Shown one piece after another: positions 22,824 to 31,071 of a stretch of DNA of 35,961 bases. Origin of the DNA: an uncultured Acetatifactor sp. (GTDB taxonomy: Bacteria > Bacillota > Clostridia > Lachnospirales > Lachnospiraceae). The position numbers were made by a program, and so were the translations under genes. The stretch lies in assembly GCA_947624245.1 (NCBI GenBank), contig CANQJL010000026.1, forward strand, positions 1-35,961, read 5' to 3'. Position 1 is the first letter of the stretch, and each line of letters begins with the position of its first letter. Below the pieces are notes generated by a model. That model worked only from the letters and a program-made list of their open reading frames with translations. It was not told the DNA's origin and made no database searches.

Positions 22824-24635
22824 ATGAGACTGTCACAGTTGTTTACGGGAGACAGACGCATTGAGGATAATGCGCGGTCCGCAAGACCGAGTCCGTCCGC
22901 CGTGGCAAACATCAATAAGCAGATCCGTTCTCTGGTCCCGGGCCAGACCATTCACGGTGAGATCGTGGCCAGGAACGGCAGCGAGGTCCATATCAAGCTG
23001 GCCGACGACGTGGTGCTTCAGGCGAAGGTCGATCAGAACATGAATCTGGAGGTCGGAAAGACCATGACCTTTGAAGTCAGGAACAACGGAAGTGCTCTGA
23101 CCTTAAGTCCGCTGTTCCAGAATGTCTCCGCGGACGTGAATGTGCTGAAGGCGCTTGATATGGCCGGAATCCCCGTGACAGAGACGTCGGCGGCCATGAC
23201 CTCCCAGATGATGGAGGCAGGACTTCCCGTGGACAGAAATTCGCTGCAGCAAATGTTTCGGGAGATCAATGCCTTTCCGCAGGCGCAGGTGGAAGACATC
23301 GTGAACCTCCACAGGCTGGGAATGCAGGTGACACGGGAAAATGTGGAGCAGATGATATCCTACCGCAATCTGACCCACCAGCTTGCGGAGGGAATGGAGA
23401 CAGTGCTGGGGGCGCTTCCGGAGGCGATGGACGGTATGCTGGCCGAGGGCAATCTGTCCGGACTTTCAAATTTGTATCAGGAAATTTTTCGCTTAGTGCA
23501 GGAGGGGCAGGGAACCGTCCCCGCGGCAGAAGAAGGGGCCGCACAGGCGCAGGCTTTGTCTGAAAACGGGGAGGCTGCCGCTTCTGTGAGCGATACGGCT
23601 GTGGCGGCGGAAACGGTCGTCTCCGAGGAAGGCGCGCCACAGACGGGTGCGGCGGCAAGTCAGGGGCAGATGTCTGAGGCAACGGCGCAGCTTGGCAGTA
23701 CGCCGGAGCCGGCGGCGGAAATACTTCTTGAGGAGACAGACGCCGCAGGCACGGCGCCGGAGGCGGCGCTGCAGGAGACGGACGGCGGGCTTTTGGCACA
23801 GGGGAGGACGGCGCTGTCCGAACAGCTGACCTCTGCCCTTTCGCTTCTTCCCATTTCCGCAGGGGAGGCCGAAGCGCTGGCCATGCAGCTTCAGCAGTTC
23901 GGCCGCGGCGAATTGTCGCCGGAGCAGTTCTTTGCGGCGGCGGGCCGAATGCTTGAGGCGGCGCAGACCGCGGAGGGCGGCGTGCAGGCATTGCACCGTA
24001 TTTTTTCGGGAGCCGACTTTAAGACGCTCTTGACGGAACAATTCAAGAATCTGTGGATGATGAAGCCGGAGGAGCTTTCCCAGCCCGGCAAGGTAGAGGA
24101 GCTGTACAGGCGCATTGACAGACAGCTCAAGGTGTTGAGCCATGCGCTGGAATCGGGCGGGCAGGCGGAGAGCACGGCGTACCGCGCCACGGTCTCGCTG
24201 ACACAGAACGTGGATTTCTTAAATCAGTTGAACCAGATGTACTCCTATGTGCAGATTCCGCTGCATTTGCGTCAGGGAGACGCCCACGGGGAGCTGTATG
24301 TGTACGCGAACAAGAGGAATCTCGCGGAAAATGACGGCAAGATAAGCGCTTTGCTGCACCTGGACATGGAGCACCTCGGTCCGGTAGATGTGTATGTGAC
24401 CTTAGAGCAGACAAAGGTAAACACAAAATTTTACGTGCGCGACGACGAGATGCTGGATTTTCTGAGCCAACATATGGATATCCTTACAGAGAGGCTGGCA
24501 AAGCGCGGATACGACTGCAGCTTTTCCATGACGGCCAGAGGAGAAGACAAGGAGCAGACCAGCGGCATCGCGCCTGTGCTTCAGCAGGAGAAGGGCGTGC
24601 TCTTGTCGCAGTATGCCTTTGACGTAAGGACTTAA
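22824..24635 (+). CDS. FliK-like flagellar hook-length control C-terminal domain protein (YlqG-like)
   Basis: 604-residue protein. ATG 22824 is chosen because GAGAGGG precedes it; GTG 22785 and ATG 22812 are in frame. The N-terminal 200 residues contain a small beta domain (IHGEIVARNGSEVHIKL). A low-complexity Ala/Glu/Gly stretch (about 225-340) acts as a linker. The C-terminal part (about 490-590) resembles the Flg_hook domain of FliK: LHLDMEHLGPVDVYVTLEQ and TKFYVRDDEMLDFL. FliK measures hook length and switches FlhB specificity. Here it is outside any flagellar operon and next to an FlhB-C-like gene, like ylqG-ylqH after rnhB in Bacillus. Function unknown. Confidence 0.75.
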   Translation: MRLSQLFTGDRRIEDNARSARPSPSAVANINKQIRSLVPGQTIHGEIVARNGSEVHIKLADDVVLQAKVDQNMNLEVGKTMTFEVRNNGSALTLSPLFQNVSADVNVLKALDMAGIPVTETSAAMTSQMMEAGLPVDRNSLQQMFREINAFPQAQVEDIVNLHRLGMQVTRENVEQMISYRNLTHQLAEGMETVLGALPEAMDGMLAEGNLSGLSNLYQEIFRLVQEGQGTVPAAEEGAAQAQALSENGEAAASVSDTAVAAETVVSEEGAPQTGAAASQGQMSEATAQLGSTPEPAAEILLEETDAAGTAPEAALQETDGGLLAQGRTALSEQLTSALSLLPISAGEAEALAMQLQQFGRGELSPEQFFAAAGRMLEAAQTAEGGVQALHRIFSGADFKTLLTEQFKNLWMMKPEELSQPGKVEELYRRIDRQLKVLSHALESGGQAESTAYRATVSLTQNVDFLNQLNQMYSYVQIPLHLRQGDAHGELYVYANKRNLAENDGKISALLHLDMEHLGPVDVYVTLEQTKVNTKFYVRDDEMLDFLSQHMDILTERLAKRGYDCSFSMTARGEDKEQTSGIAPVLQQEKGVLLSQYAFDVRT

Positions 24636-24648
24636 GCGGGGTGGTTTT

Positions 24649-24945
24649 ATGAGCGATGCAAACGGATCGAAAGAGAAAAAGGTAAAGCAGGCCATTGCGC
24701 TGGAGTACGATCCCTCGGATCAGGCCCCCAAGGTGGTGGCCAGCGGACGCGGAATCCTAGCGGAGAAGATCATCGAGAAGGCAAAGGAGAGCGATGTGCC
24801 TATCCACAGGGACGATAAGCTGGCGGACACGCTGTCGCGTCTGGAGATCGGCGAGATGATTCCGCCGGAGCTCTATGAGGTGGTGGCGGAAATTCTGATC
24901 TTCGTGGATTCCATGGACAAGATCAAGAGCAAAATGAAAGGATAG
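24649..24945 (+). CDS. FlhB C-terminal-domain-like protein (YlqH-like)
   Basis: 98-residue soluble protein matching only the cytoplasmic C-terminal half of the type III export gate protein FlhB: AIALEYDPSDQAPKVVA, GRGILAEKIIEKAKESDVPI, and EIGEMIPPELYEVVAEIL. The membrane half is absent, and so is the autocleavage motif NPTH; the protein begins about where the cleaved C-terminal fragment of FlhB begins. It lies 13 bp after the FliK-like gene. Since FliK and FlhB-C are interaction partners in flagella, the two orphans may still bind each other. ATG 24649 follows a GGGGTGG site. Confidence 0.85.
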   Translation: MSDANGSKEKKVKQAIALEYDPSDQAPKVVASGRGILAEKIIEKAKESDVPIHRDDKLADTLSRLEIGEMIPPELYEVVAEILIFVDSMDKIKSKMKG

Positions 24946-24957
24946 CAGAGAAGGCCC

Positions 24958-25344
24958 TTGAATAAAAGAGAGATAGGCTCGGACAAGGAAGCCCTGGCGG
25001 CGGAGTATCTGAAACGGCACGGCGTGAGGATCGTGGAGAAAAATTACCGGACCGACCGCGGGGAGATAGATCTTGTGGGATATCACGACGGCTACCTTGT
25101 CTTTGTGGAGGTAAAATACCGCTCCGGCACCGCCGCGGGAACCGCCGCGGAGGCCGTTGACAGGCGCAAACAGCTCAGGATATGCAGGGTGGCGGAGCAT
25201 TACAGATATGCTCACGGAATCGGAGAGAACGTGGGCGTGCGGTATGACGTGGTGGCAATACAGGGAGAGCGGATCGAATGGTTCCCCAATGCCTTTTCGC
25301 ATATCGGCGGACAGCGGAGGAAGTATGTTTCATATAGAGCGTGA
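24958..25344 (+). CDS. UPF0102 (YraN) family nuclease-like protein
   Basis: 128-residue protein of the YraN family, which has a PD-(D/E)XK endonuclease-like fold. The pattern G..E.LAAEYL, then RTDRGEIDLVG and FVEVKYR, supplies the Glu/Asp/Glu-x-Lys active-site set. The start is a TTG at 24958 preceded by AGAGAAGG; the family's usual N-terminus supports it. The role in the cell is not settled. It lies 12 bp after the FlhB-like gene and its 3' end overlaps the next gene by 20 bp. Confidence 0.9.
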   Translation: MNKREIGSDKEALAAEYLKRHGVRIVEKNYRTDRGEIDLVGYHDGYLVFVEVKYRSGTAAGTAAEAVDRRKQLRICRVAEHYRYAHGIGENVGVRYDVVAIQGERIEWFPNAFSHIGGQRRKYVSYRA

Positions 25345-26263
25345 TGACAGAGCCGCAGGCGAGGTGATGCGGCAGAACATCTTTTGGGTCGATACGGAAA
25401 ACGAACTGGAATATTTGACCTTTCCGCTTTTGGAGGAGACGGGGCTGGTGCGTCATCTGATCTCCACAAGAACGGGCGGTGTCAGCCGCGGCGAGTTTTC
25501 CTCCCTGAATCTCGGTTTTACCCGAGGAGACCGCAGGGAGGACGTGGAGGAGAACTATCGGCGCGTGGCCGCCGTGCTGGAGTGCGCTACGGAAAATATG
25601 ACGGCGTCCCAGCAGACGCACACCACCAATATCCGCCTCGTCACAGGAAAGGACAGGGGCAAGGGCATCGTAAGGCCCGCGGACTATCACGACGTGGACG
25701 GTCTGATCACAGCGGAACCCGACCTAGCGCTTGTGACATACTATGCGGACTGCGTGCCGCTTTTGTTCGTGGATCCGGATCACAGGGCCATCGGGCTGGC
25801 CCATTCCGGCTGGCGGGGGACCGCGGGGCGAATGGGACAGTGTATGGTAGACGCCATGGTGTCGAATTTCGGCAGCGATCCCGCCAGACTCTATGCGGCT
25901 GTGGGCCCTTCCATTTGTCAAAGCTGCTACGAGGTGAGCGAGGACGTGGCCGAACGGTTCGCACAGCTTGAGAATCAGTCTGAAGAATACAGGCGGGAGG
26001 CCCTGCGGCGGGGCGTTTACGGGAAGGGGTCTGACGGCGGGATTCCCAGACTGATCGAAAAGGGGAAGCAGCCGGGAAAATATCAGTTGGACCTGTGGCT
26101 GGCAAATCTTGTGATCTTAAAACAGGCCGGAATTCGCTGGGAGAGGCTGGCGGTCACTGATATCTGCACCTGCCACAACAGCGCTTACCTGTTCTCACAC
26201 CGCGCAAGCGGCGGAAGGAGAGGAAATTTTGCGGCATTTTTGATGCTGGCGCCGAGGACCTGA
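25325..26263 (+). CDS. pgeF: YfiH/PgeF family polyphenol oxidase-like (DUF152) protein
   Basis: 312-residue protein of the YfiH family, annotated as laccase-like or as purine nucleoside phosphorylase/adenosine deaminase; E. coli YfiH has been linked to peptidoglycan precursor proofreading. The family's metal-binding residues are present in QQTHT, YADCVPLLF and AHSGWRGTAGRM; STRTGGVS, VGPSICQSCYEV and DICTC also fit. ATG 25325 follows GGAGG (25316-25320); the longer frame from 25157 lies over yraN. The physiological substrate here cannot be decided from sequence. Confidence 0.88.
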   Translation: MFHIERDDRAAGEVMRQNIFWVDTENELEYLTFPLLEETGLVRHLISTRTGGVSRGEFSSLNLGFTRGDRREDVEENYRRVAAVLECATENMTASQQTHTTNIRLVTGKDRGKGIVRPADYHDVDGLITAEPDLALVTYYADCVPLLFVDPDHRAIGLAHSGWRGTAGRMGQCMVDAMVSNFGSDPARLYAAVGPSICQSCYEVSEDVAERFAQLENQSEEYRREALRRGVYGKGSDGGIPRLIEKGKQPGKYQLDLWLANLVILKQAGIRWERLAVTDICTCHNSAYLFSHRASGGRRGNFAAFLMLAPRT

Positions 26264-26316
26264 GGGACGAAAGAAATTTGAGCGAGCCTGCGTGAACGCA
26301 GCGAAAGAGAGGAATT

Positions 26317-27009
26317 ATGGCAAACATACTGGTATGTGACGACGACAGGGAGATCGTAGATGCAATCGAGATATATTTGAGCCAGGACGGATATCAGATA
26401 TTCAAGGCTTATGACGGCGAGCAGGCCATTGAGATCCTGAAAAACGAGGAGATACACCTGTTGATCATGGACGTGATGATGCCGAAGCTGGACGGTATCC
26501 GCGCCACATTAAAGATCAGGGAGTACAGCAGCATTCCCATTATCCTTCTCAGCGCGAAGTCGGAGGATACGGACAAAATACTGGGACTTAACATCGGCGC
26601 GGACGATTATATCACGAAGCCCTTCAATCCTCTGGAGCTGGCGGCCAGAGTGAAATCCAACCTGCGCCGCTATACCTCGCTGGGAAGCCTGAATACCGAA
26701 AACAAATCCGTGTATCAGGTGGGCGGCCTTGTGATAAATGACGAGACCAAGCAGGTGACGGTGGACGACGAGCCTGTAAAGCTGACGCCCATCGAGTACA
26801 ATATCCTGCTGCTGCTGGTGAAGAATCAGGGCAGGGTCTTTTCCATCAATCAGATCTATGAGAGCATTTGGAACGAGGACGCCATCGGAGCGGACAATAC
26901 CGTTGCCGTGCACATTCGCCATATCCGCGAAAAGATCGAGATCAATCCCAAGGAGCCGCGCTATCTCAAGGTAGTATGGGGCGTCGGGTACAAGGTGGAC
27001 AAGCAATGA
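26317..27009 (+). CDS. OmpR/PhoB-family response regulator
   Basis: 230-residue two-component regulator. The receiver domain (about 1-115) has acidic residues CDDD near position 8, phosphoacceptor Asp52 in LLIMDVMMP, Ser79 in ILLSAKSED and Lys101 in YITKPFNPLELAARV. A winged-helix DNA-binding domain (about 130-230) includes LTPIEYNILLLLVKNQGRVF and TVAVHIRHIREKIE. It is VanR-like in style. It lies 41 bp before the sensor kinase, its obvious partner. GAGAGG precedes ATG 26317, and a small hairpin (26288-26301) lies just upstream. Target genes are unknown. Confidence 0.93.
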   Translation: MANILVCDDDREIVDAIEIYLSQDGYQIFKAYDGEQAIEILKNEEIHLLIMDVMMPKLDGIRATLKIREYSSIPIILLSAKSEDTDKILGLNIGADDYITKPFNPLELAARVKSNLRRYTSLGSLNTENKSVYQVGGLVINDETKQVTVDDEPVKLTPIEYNILLLLVKNQGRVFSINQIYESIWNEDAIGADNTVAVHIRHIREKIEINPKEPRYLKVVWGVGYKVDKQ

Positions 27010-27020
27010 ACCGAAGGGTA

Positions 27021-27037
27021 TGCGTGCAGAGCACGCA
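27021..27037 (+). other. Hairpin abutting the sensor-kinase ribosome binding site
   Basis: TGCGTGC (27021-27027), loop AGA, GCACGCA (27031-27037). The perfect 7-bp stem ends at the first base of the AGGGAG site (27037-27042) used for the kinase start at 27050. It could tune kinase translation relative to the regulator. Confidence 0.4.
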
Positions 27038-27049
27038 GGGAGTGTCGAG

Positions 27050-29752
27050 ATGAAAAAGCCTGTATTGAAAAGGATTTTGATAGGTCTGCTTCAGCATCTG
27101 CTGGCCGCCGGCATCATGGCGGCGGTGGCGGGACTTTTGCTGAACTCATATGTTGCGGTTAAATCCATTGACGGAACGCAGGTCTATCGTATCTTTCCTC
27201 TGGGCGCAGGACAGGAGTTTGAGGATTCCGACATCTATAACGATCTGCTGCACAGCGCGGTGTCCGATATCACGCAGCTTGTTGTCATCAAGGAGCAGCT
27301 GGAGACGAACGGTGAATTTGACGCTTCCAAGGTCATTGATGTGACCGACTATGCCGTTCGCGTGGGGGTAGATGAGGGCTGTGCCGTCACGGCGGAGTAT
27401 GAGCTGGACGACCTGATCAAATGGGGAAAGCACGGTGTGGATTACATTCAGCGCACCATGAGCATGTCTGATTTCGTCACTTATTTCGGCTATTGCATTT
27501 ATCCCGAAAATTATAAGCTGAATGAATACGGCGAGCTTGTCTTCGACGATTTCTATAAGATCACACAGGAACCGGAGCCTTTTGCGGACGACAGTGAAAT
27601 ACAGAACGGCGAACAGGAGAACAGCGATCCGGCTGCGGACCCTTCCGGAAAGAGCAGCGAAGAGCTGGAAGCCATACGCACTCATATGGAGGAATTTACG
27701 CAGGATCAGCTCGAGGATCTGGTCTTTTCCCATATTATGGCGGAGGATCTGAGTGAGATCATGCTGAACAGGGAGGACGACGGGCGTCTGATGGTGTCCT
27801 TCCCGATGCTCAACTGCCGTTATGAGGCCAAGGACGGTTCCAGACAGCTTACCGACTGCACGGATAACTGGATCGACTATATGAGGCTGCAGACGAACGT
27901 TGCGGCTGCCGTCGAGGGGCTGACGGAAAGCTACGAGCGATATCAGATATGCAATCCAGTATATGGGGAGGGGAACGGCAACGTCAAGTACATGGTCCGC
28001 ATCTCCTCGGAGGAGGGCACCCGCACTTATACGAACCTGCCTGAGATCGAGAGCGCAGATGATGAATTTGTCACGGAGTACTTCGCCGAATACAGAAGCT
28101 ATCTCGTGTATTATCCAGACAGTCTGCTGTACATCGGAAATACCGATATAGACGAGGCACAGATGTACGGATATATAAGCCGGTATGAGTACAGCTATCC
28201 GGATACCACCCATATCTGGATCGGCGTGGACAACACTTATCCGGTGGCGGGAGACGCTTTCGGCACCGCATATCAGATATACGACAAGGTACTTCCCAAT
28301 GTGAGCCGGATCGTCTGCCTGATTGTCCTGCTGGGCCTGATCTGGCTGGGCCTTGCGGTGCATATGTCCGTCACGGCGGGGGTGGCGTATGACGAAGCGG
28401 GCGGCAAGGTCAGATATCTGGAGCGGTTCGACCGTCTGTGGACGGAATTTTATGTCCTGTTCTTTGCGGCGGCCATATACGGAGGATTTCTGGGCTATAA
28501 AATGCTCACGGGCATTGCCGCTACCGGCGGAGTGGTGCCCGCCGAGATGATGGGTATTCAGCTGAACAGACTGTACCACTACGGCGTGTTCAGCCTGTAC
28601 GGCGTCTATGTCAGCGCGGCCTTCGGCCTGTTCTGGTACAGCCTTATGCGCCGCATCAAACTGTGGAATTTCTGGAAGGACAGCCTTCTGAACCGGATTC
28701 TGAAGACCCTGAGCAATTCGGCGCGCTTTGTTTTCCGGCACAGAAACTCCGTAATCAGCACGCTGCTGCCCTATAATCTGTTCCTGTTCGGCAATCTGAT
28801 CGGCCTTTTCGCGGCCTACAGGCTGCGGGAGTGGCTCCTGCCGACGGCGGCAGTCTTAGCGGGAGTGATCCTGTTCGACGGCGTGGTGGGCGTACTGCTC
28901 TTTAAGCGCAGCGCGGAGCAGAACGAAATTGTGGACGGCATCAACCGGATACGGGACGGAGAGGTGGAATTCAAGCTGGATCCGGCCAGTCTGCACGGAG
29001 CGAATCGGGAGCTGGCCGACGCCGTGAACAATATCGGAGAGGGAATCCGCAAGGCGGTGCGCACCAGCATGAAGGACGAGCAGATGAAGACGGATCTGAT
29101 CACCAATGTGTCCCATGACATCAAGACGCCGCTGACGTCCATCATCAGCTATGTGGATCTGCTGAAGCGGCTGAAGATAGAAGAGGAGCCTGCGAAGGGA
29201 TATATTGACATTCTGGACAACAAGGCGCAGCGGCTGAAGCAGCTTACGGACGATCTGGTGGAGGCGTCCAAGATTTCCTCCGGCAATATCGTGCTGGAAC
29301 AGGAAAAGCTGGATCTTGCGCAGCTGATCGATCAGAGCTTGGGGGAATTTTCGGAGAAGCTGGAGGAATTGAACCTGCAGGTAGTCTTTGACAGACCTGA
29401 CGGGCCTGCCTATATTTACGCCGACAGCCGCAGAATGTGGCGCGTGGCCGAGAATCTGTTCAACAATATCTGCAAATATGCGTTGGAGGGCACCAGAGTC
29501 TACATCGACATGTCCGCAGAGGACGGGAAAATATCCGTGTCGTTCAAGAATATCTCCAAGCAGCAGATGAACATCAGGCCGGACGAGCTCACGGAGCGAT
29601 TTATCCGCGGGGATTCCTCCCGAAGCACGGAGGGAAGCGGTCTGGGGCTGTCCATCGCAAAAAGCTTGGTTCAGGCGCAGGGCGGCAGCTTCGAGATATA
29701 TCTGGACGGAGACCTTTTCAAGACCGTCATAGAATTTCCGGAATATGCATAA
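27050..29752 (+). CDS. Two-component sensor histidine kinase with large extracytoplasmic domain
   Basis: 900-residue membrane kinase. ATG 27050 has AGGGAG at 7 bases; ATG 27020 is in frame but poorly spaced. The first membrane segment is at about 9-32. A predicted extracytoplasmic domain spans about 33-415, is acidic and resembles no sensor I recognise. Four to five further hydrophobic segments follow (about 420-440, 466-486, 507-532, 576-618). A HAMP-like linker precedes HisKA, with phosphoacceptor His689 in NVSHDIKTPLTS. The HATPase domain has NNICKYAL and the G box GSGLGLSIAKSL near 863. Its partner regulator is immediately upstream. The 3' end converges on prs with a single base between stop codons. 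Confidence 0.92.
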   Translation: MKKPVLKRILIGLLQHLLAAGIMAAVAGLLLNSYVAVKSIDGTQVYRIFPLGAGQEFEDSDIYNDLLHSAVSDITQLVVIKEQLETNGEFDASKVIDVTDYAVRVGVDEGCAVTAEYELDDLIKWGKHGVDYIQRTMSMSDFVTYFGYCIYPENYKLNEYGELVFDDFYKITQEPEPFADDSEIQNGEQENSDPAADPSGKSSEELEAIRTHMEEFTQDQLEDLVFSHIMAEDLSEIMLNREDDGRLMVSFPMLNCRYEAKDGSRQLTDCTDNWIDYMRLQTNVAAAVEGLTESYERYQICNPVYGEGNGNVKYMVRISSEEGTRTYTNLPEIESADDEFVTEYFAEYRSYLVYYPDSLLYIGNTDIDEAQMYGYISRYEYSYPDTTHIWIGVDNTYPVAGDAFGTAYQIYDKVLPNVSRIVCLIVLLGLIWLGLAVHMSVTAGVAYDEAGGKVRYLERFDRLWTEFYVLFFAAAIYGGFLGYKMLTGIAATGGVVPAEMMGIQLNRLYHYGVFSLYGVYVSAAFGLFWYSLMRRIKLWNFWKDSLLNRILKTLSNSARFVFRHRNSVISTLLPYNLFLFGNLIGLFAAYRLREWLLPTAAVLAGVILFDGVVGVLLFKRSAEQNEIVDGINRIRDGEVEFKLDPASLHGANRELADAVNNIGEGIRKAVRTSMKDEQMKTDLITNVSHDIKTPLTSIISYVDLLKRLKIEEEPAKGYIDILDNKAQRLKQLTDDLVEASKISSGNIVLEQEKLDLAQLIDQSLGEFSEKLEELNLQVVFDRPDGPAYIYADSRRMWRVAENLFNNICKYALEGTRVYIDMSAEDGKISVSFKNISKQQMNIRPDELTERFIRGDSSRSTEGSGLGLSIAKSLVQAQGGSFEIYLDGDLFKTVIEFPEYA

Positions 29753-29753
29753 A

Positions 29754-30947
29754 TCAGTCGAAATCCACGTCCCTGCGGTTGTTGTATGCGTCCAGGACGC
29801 TGTGAATCTTCTCCGTAGTGGCGAGAATGTTCGACAGGGAGGCGTCGTGGTTCATAAAGTCGATCAGGGAGGCAAGGAATTTGCTCATGTCCGCCTCTAT
29901 GAAATACGGTCTGGTATACAGCTCCGGCGGCAGATAGGTGAGATCGGTGGTCACTACCTTGTCAAAATAGCCCTTCTCGTAAGCTTCGTCAAAGGCCTTC
30001 AGGCCGTCTGTGAACAGACCGAACGTGCAGCAGATGAAGACACGCCGGGCATTCATGGCCTTTAACTGCCGGGCGGTGTCCAGCATACTTCCGCCGGAGG
30101 ATATCATATCGTCGATAATGATAATATCCTTTCCGTCGATATTGTCGCCCAGAAATTCGTGGGCCACGATGGGATTCTTGCCGTTGACGATGGTGGAATA
30201 GTCCCGCCGCTTATAGAACATGCCCGTATCCACGCCGAGAACGGTGGCGAAATAGATCGCGCGGTCCAAAGCGCCCTCGTCGGGGCTGATGACGATCAGA
30301 TGCTCCTTGTCCACGATCAGATCGGACTCGGAATTCAGCAGAGCCTTGATGAACTGGTAGGGCGGCGTAAAGTTGTCAAAGCCGTTCAGAGGAATGGAAT
30401 TTTGTACTCTGGGATCGTGGGCGTCGAAGGTGATAAAGTTGCTGATTCCCATATTTCCGAGCTCTCTCAGAGCATAGGCGCAGTCCAGGGATTCCCTGGC
30501 ATTTCTCTTGTGCTGCCGGCCCTCGTACAGAAAAGGCATGATCACATTGATGCGGTGCGCCTTGCCGTTACACGCCGCGATCACACGTTTCAGGTCCTGA
30601 TAATGATCGTCGGGGGACATGTGATTCGTATAGCCGTTCATATTGTAAGTGATGCTGTGATTGCATACGTCTACCAGCAGGAACAGATCCTTGCCGCGGA
30701 TACTCTCGTGGAAGCTGGCCTTGCCTTCTCCGCTTCCGAAGCGGGGAACGGAGACGTTCACCAGATAGTTGCTCTCGATGTAGCCGTGGAAGGCGGGATC
30801 GTTCTTCACCTTATCATTGTGGACGGTCTTGCGGAAATTGACAATATAATCGTTGACCCTGCGGGCCATGCGTTCGGCGGAGGGCAGCGCTACGATCTTG
30901 AGCGGAGCCACAGGCATTGCATTTTCCAGTTCCTGTAAATTAGGCAT
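29754..30947 (-). CDS. prs: Ribose-phosphate pyrophosphokinase (PRPP synthetase), atypical long form
   Basis: 397-residue enzyme, longer than the usual ~315-residue Prs, making PRPP from ribose-5-phosphate and ATP for nucleotide, His and Trp synthesis. The fold is recognisable: INVIMPFLYEGRQHKR, FDAHDPRVQNS in place of the common DLHxxQIQGFF signature, VISPDEGALDRAIYFA, KRRDYS, and the PRPP-binding loop IIIIDDMISSGGSM. The N-terminal region and C-terminal 50 residues are extended. The start at 30947 has GGAGGATCAT upstream on the minus strand. It is monocistronic, with its own promoter (31043-31071) and a repeat-rich leader. Activity is likely but not proven by the motifs. Confidence 0.85.
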   Translation of the reverse strand: MPNLQELENAMPVAPLKIVALPSAERMARRVNDYIVNFRKTVHNDKVKNDPAFHGYIESNYLVNVSVPRFGSGEGKASFHESIRGKDLFLLVDVCNHSITYNMNGYTNHMSPDDHYQDLKRVIAACNGKAHRINVIMPFLYEGRQHKRNARESLDCAYALRELGNMGISNFITFDAHDPRVQNSIPLNGFDNFTPPYQFIKALLNSESDLIVDKEHLIVISPDEGALDRAIYFATVLGVDTGMFYKRRDYSTIVNGKNPIVAHEFLGDNIDGKDIIIIDDMISSGGSMLDTARQLKAMNARRVFICCTFGLFTDGLKAFDEAYEKGYFDKVVTTDLTYLPPELYTRPYFIEADMSKFLASLIDFMNHDASLSNILATTEKIHSVLDAYNNRRDVDFD

Positions 30948-30961
30948 GATGATCCTCCATG

Positions 30962-31030
30962 TTATGTACCGTATTTATGTAACTGCATTTTATGTATCTG
31001 CATTTATATAACTGCGTTTCTGTACTGTAT
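30962..31030 (-). repeat. Five imperfect 13-15 bp repeats in the prs leader
   Basis: On the plus strand the units are TTATGTACCGTAT (30962-30974), TTATGTAACTGCAT (30975-30988), TTATGTATCTGCAT (30990-31003), TTATATAACTGCGT (31004-31017) and TTCTGTACTGTAT (31018-31030). All lie between the prs promoter and its start codon, hence in the 5' untranslated region. Confidence 0.6.
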
Positions 31031-31042
31031 TTACAAACTTAT

Positions 31043-31071
31043 TTTATAACATTACGGTAGTGACACGTCAA
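31043..31071 (-). promoter_or_regulatory. Promoter for prs
   Basis: On the minus strand, TTGACG (31071-31066), 17-bp spacer, TATAAA (31048-31043). Each hexamer matches consensus at 5 of 6 bases. It predicts a leader of about 90 bases. Confidence 0.7.

Noticed and set aside
23550..23830. Possible repeat array in the FliK-like gene
   Set aside because: The stretch is Ala/Glu/Gly-rich low complexity within one open frame; no true DNA repeat unit is visible.
27146..28741. 531-codon open frame on the minus strand inside the histidine kinase
   Set aside because: It has no start context and no recognisable domain; the opposite strand encodes the kinase with a proper ribosome binding site and conserved catalytic boxes.
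30159..30938. 259-codon plus-strand frame over prs
   Set aside because: It is the antisense shadow of the PRPP synthetase, whose minus-strand motifs, start site and promoter are all present.
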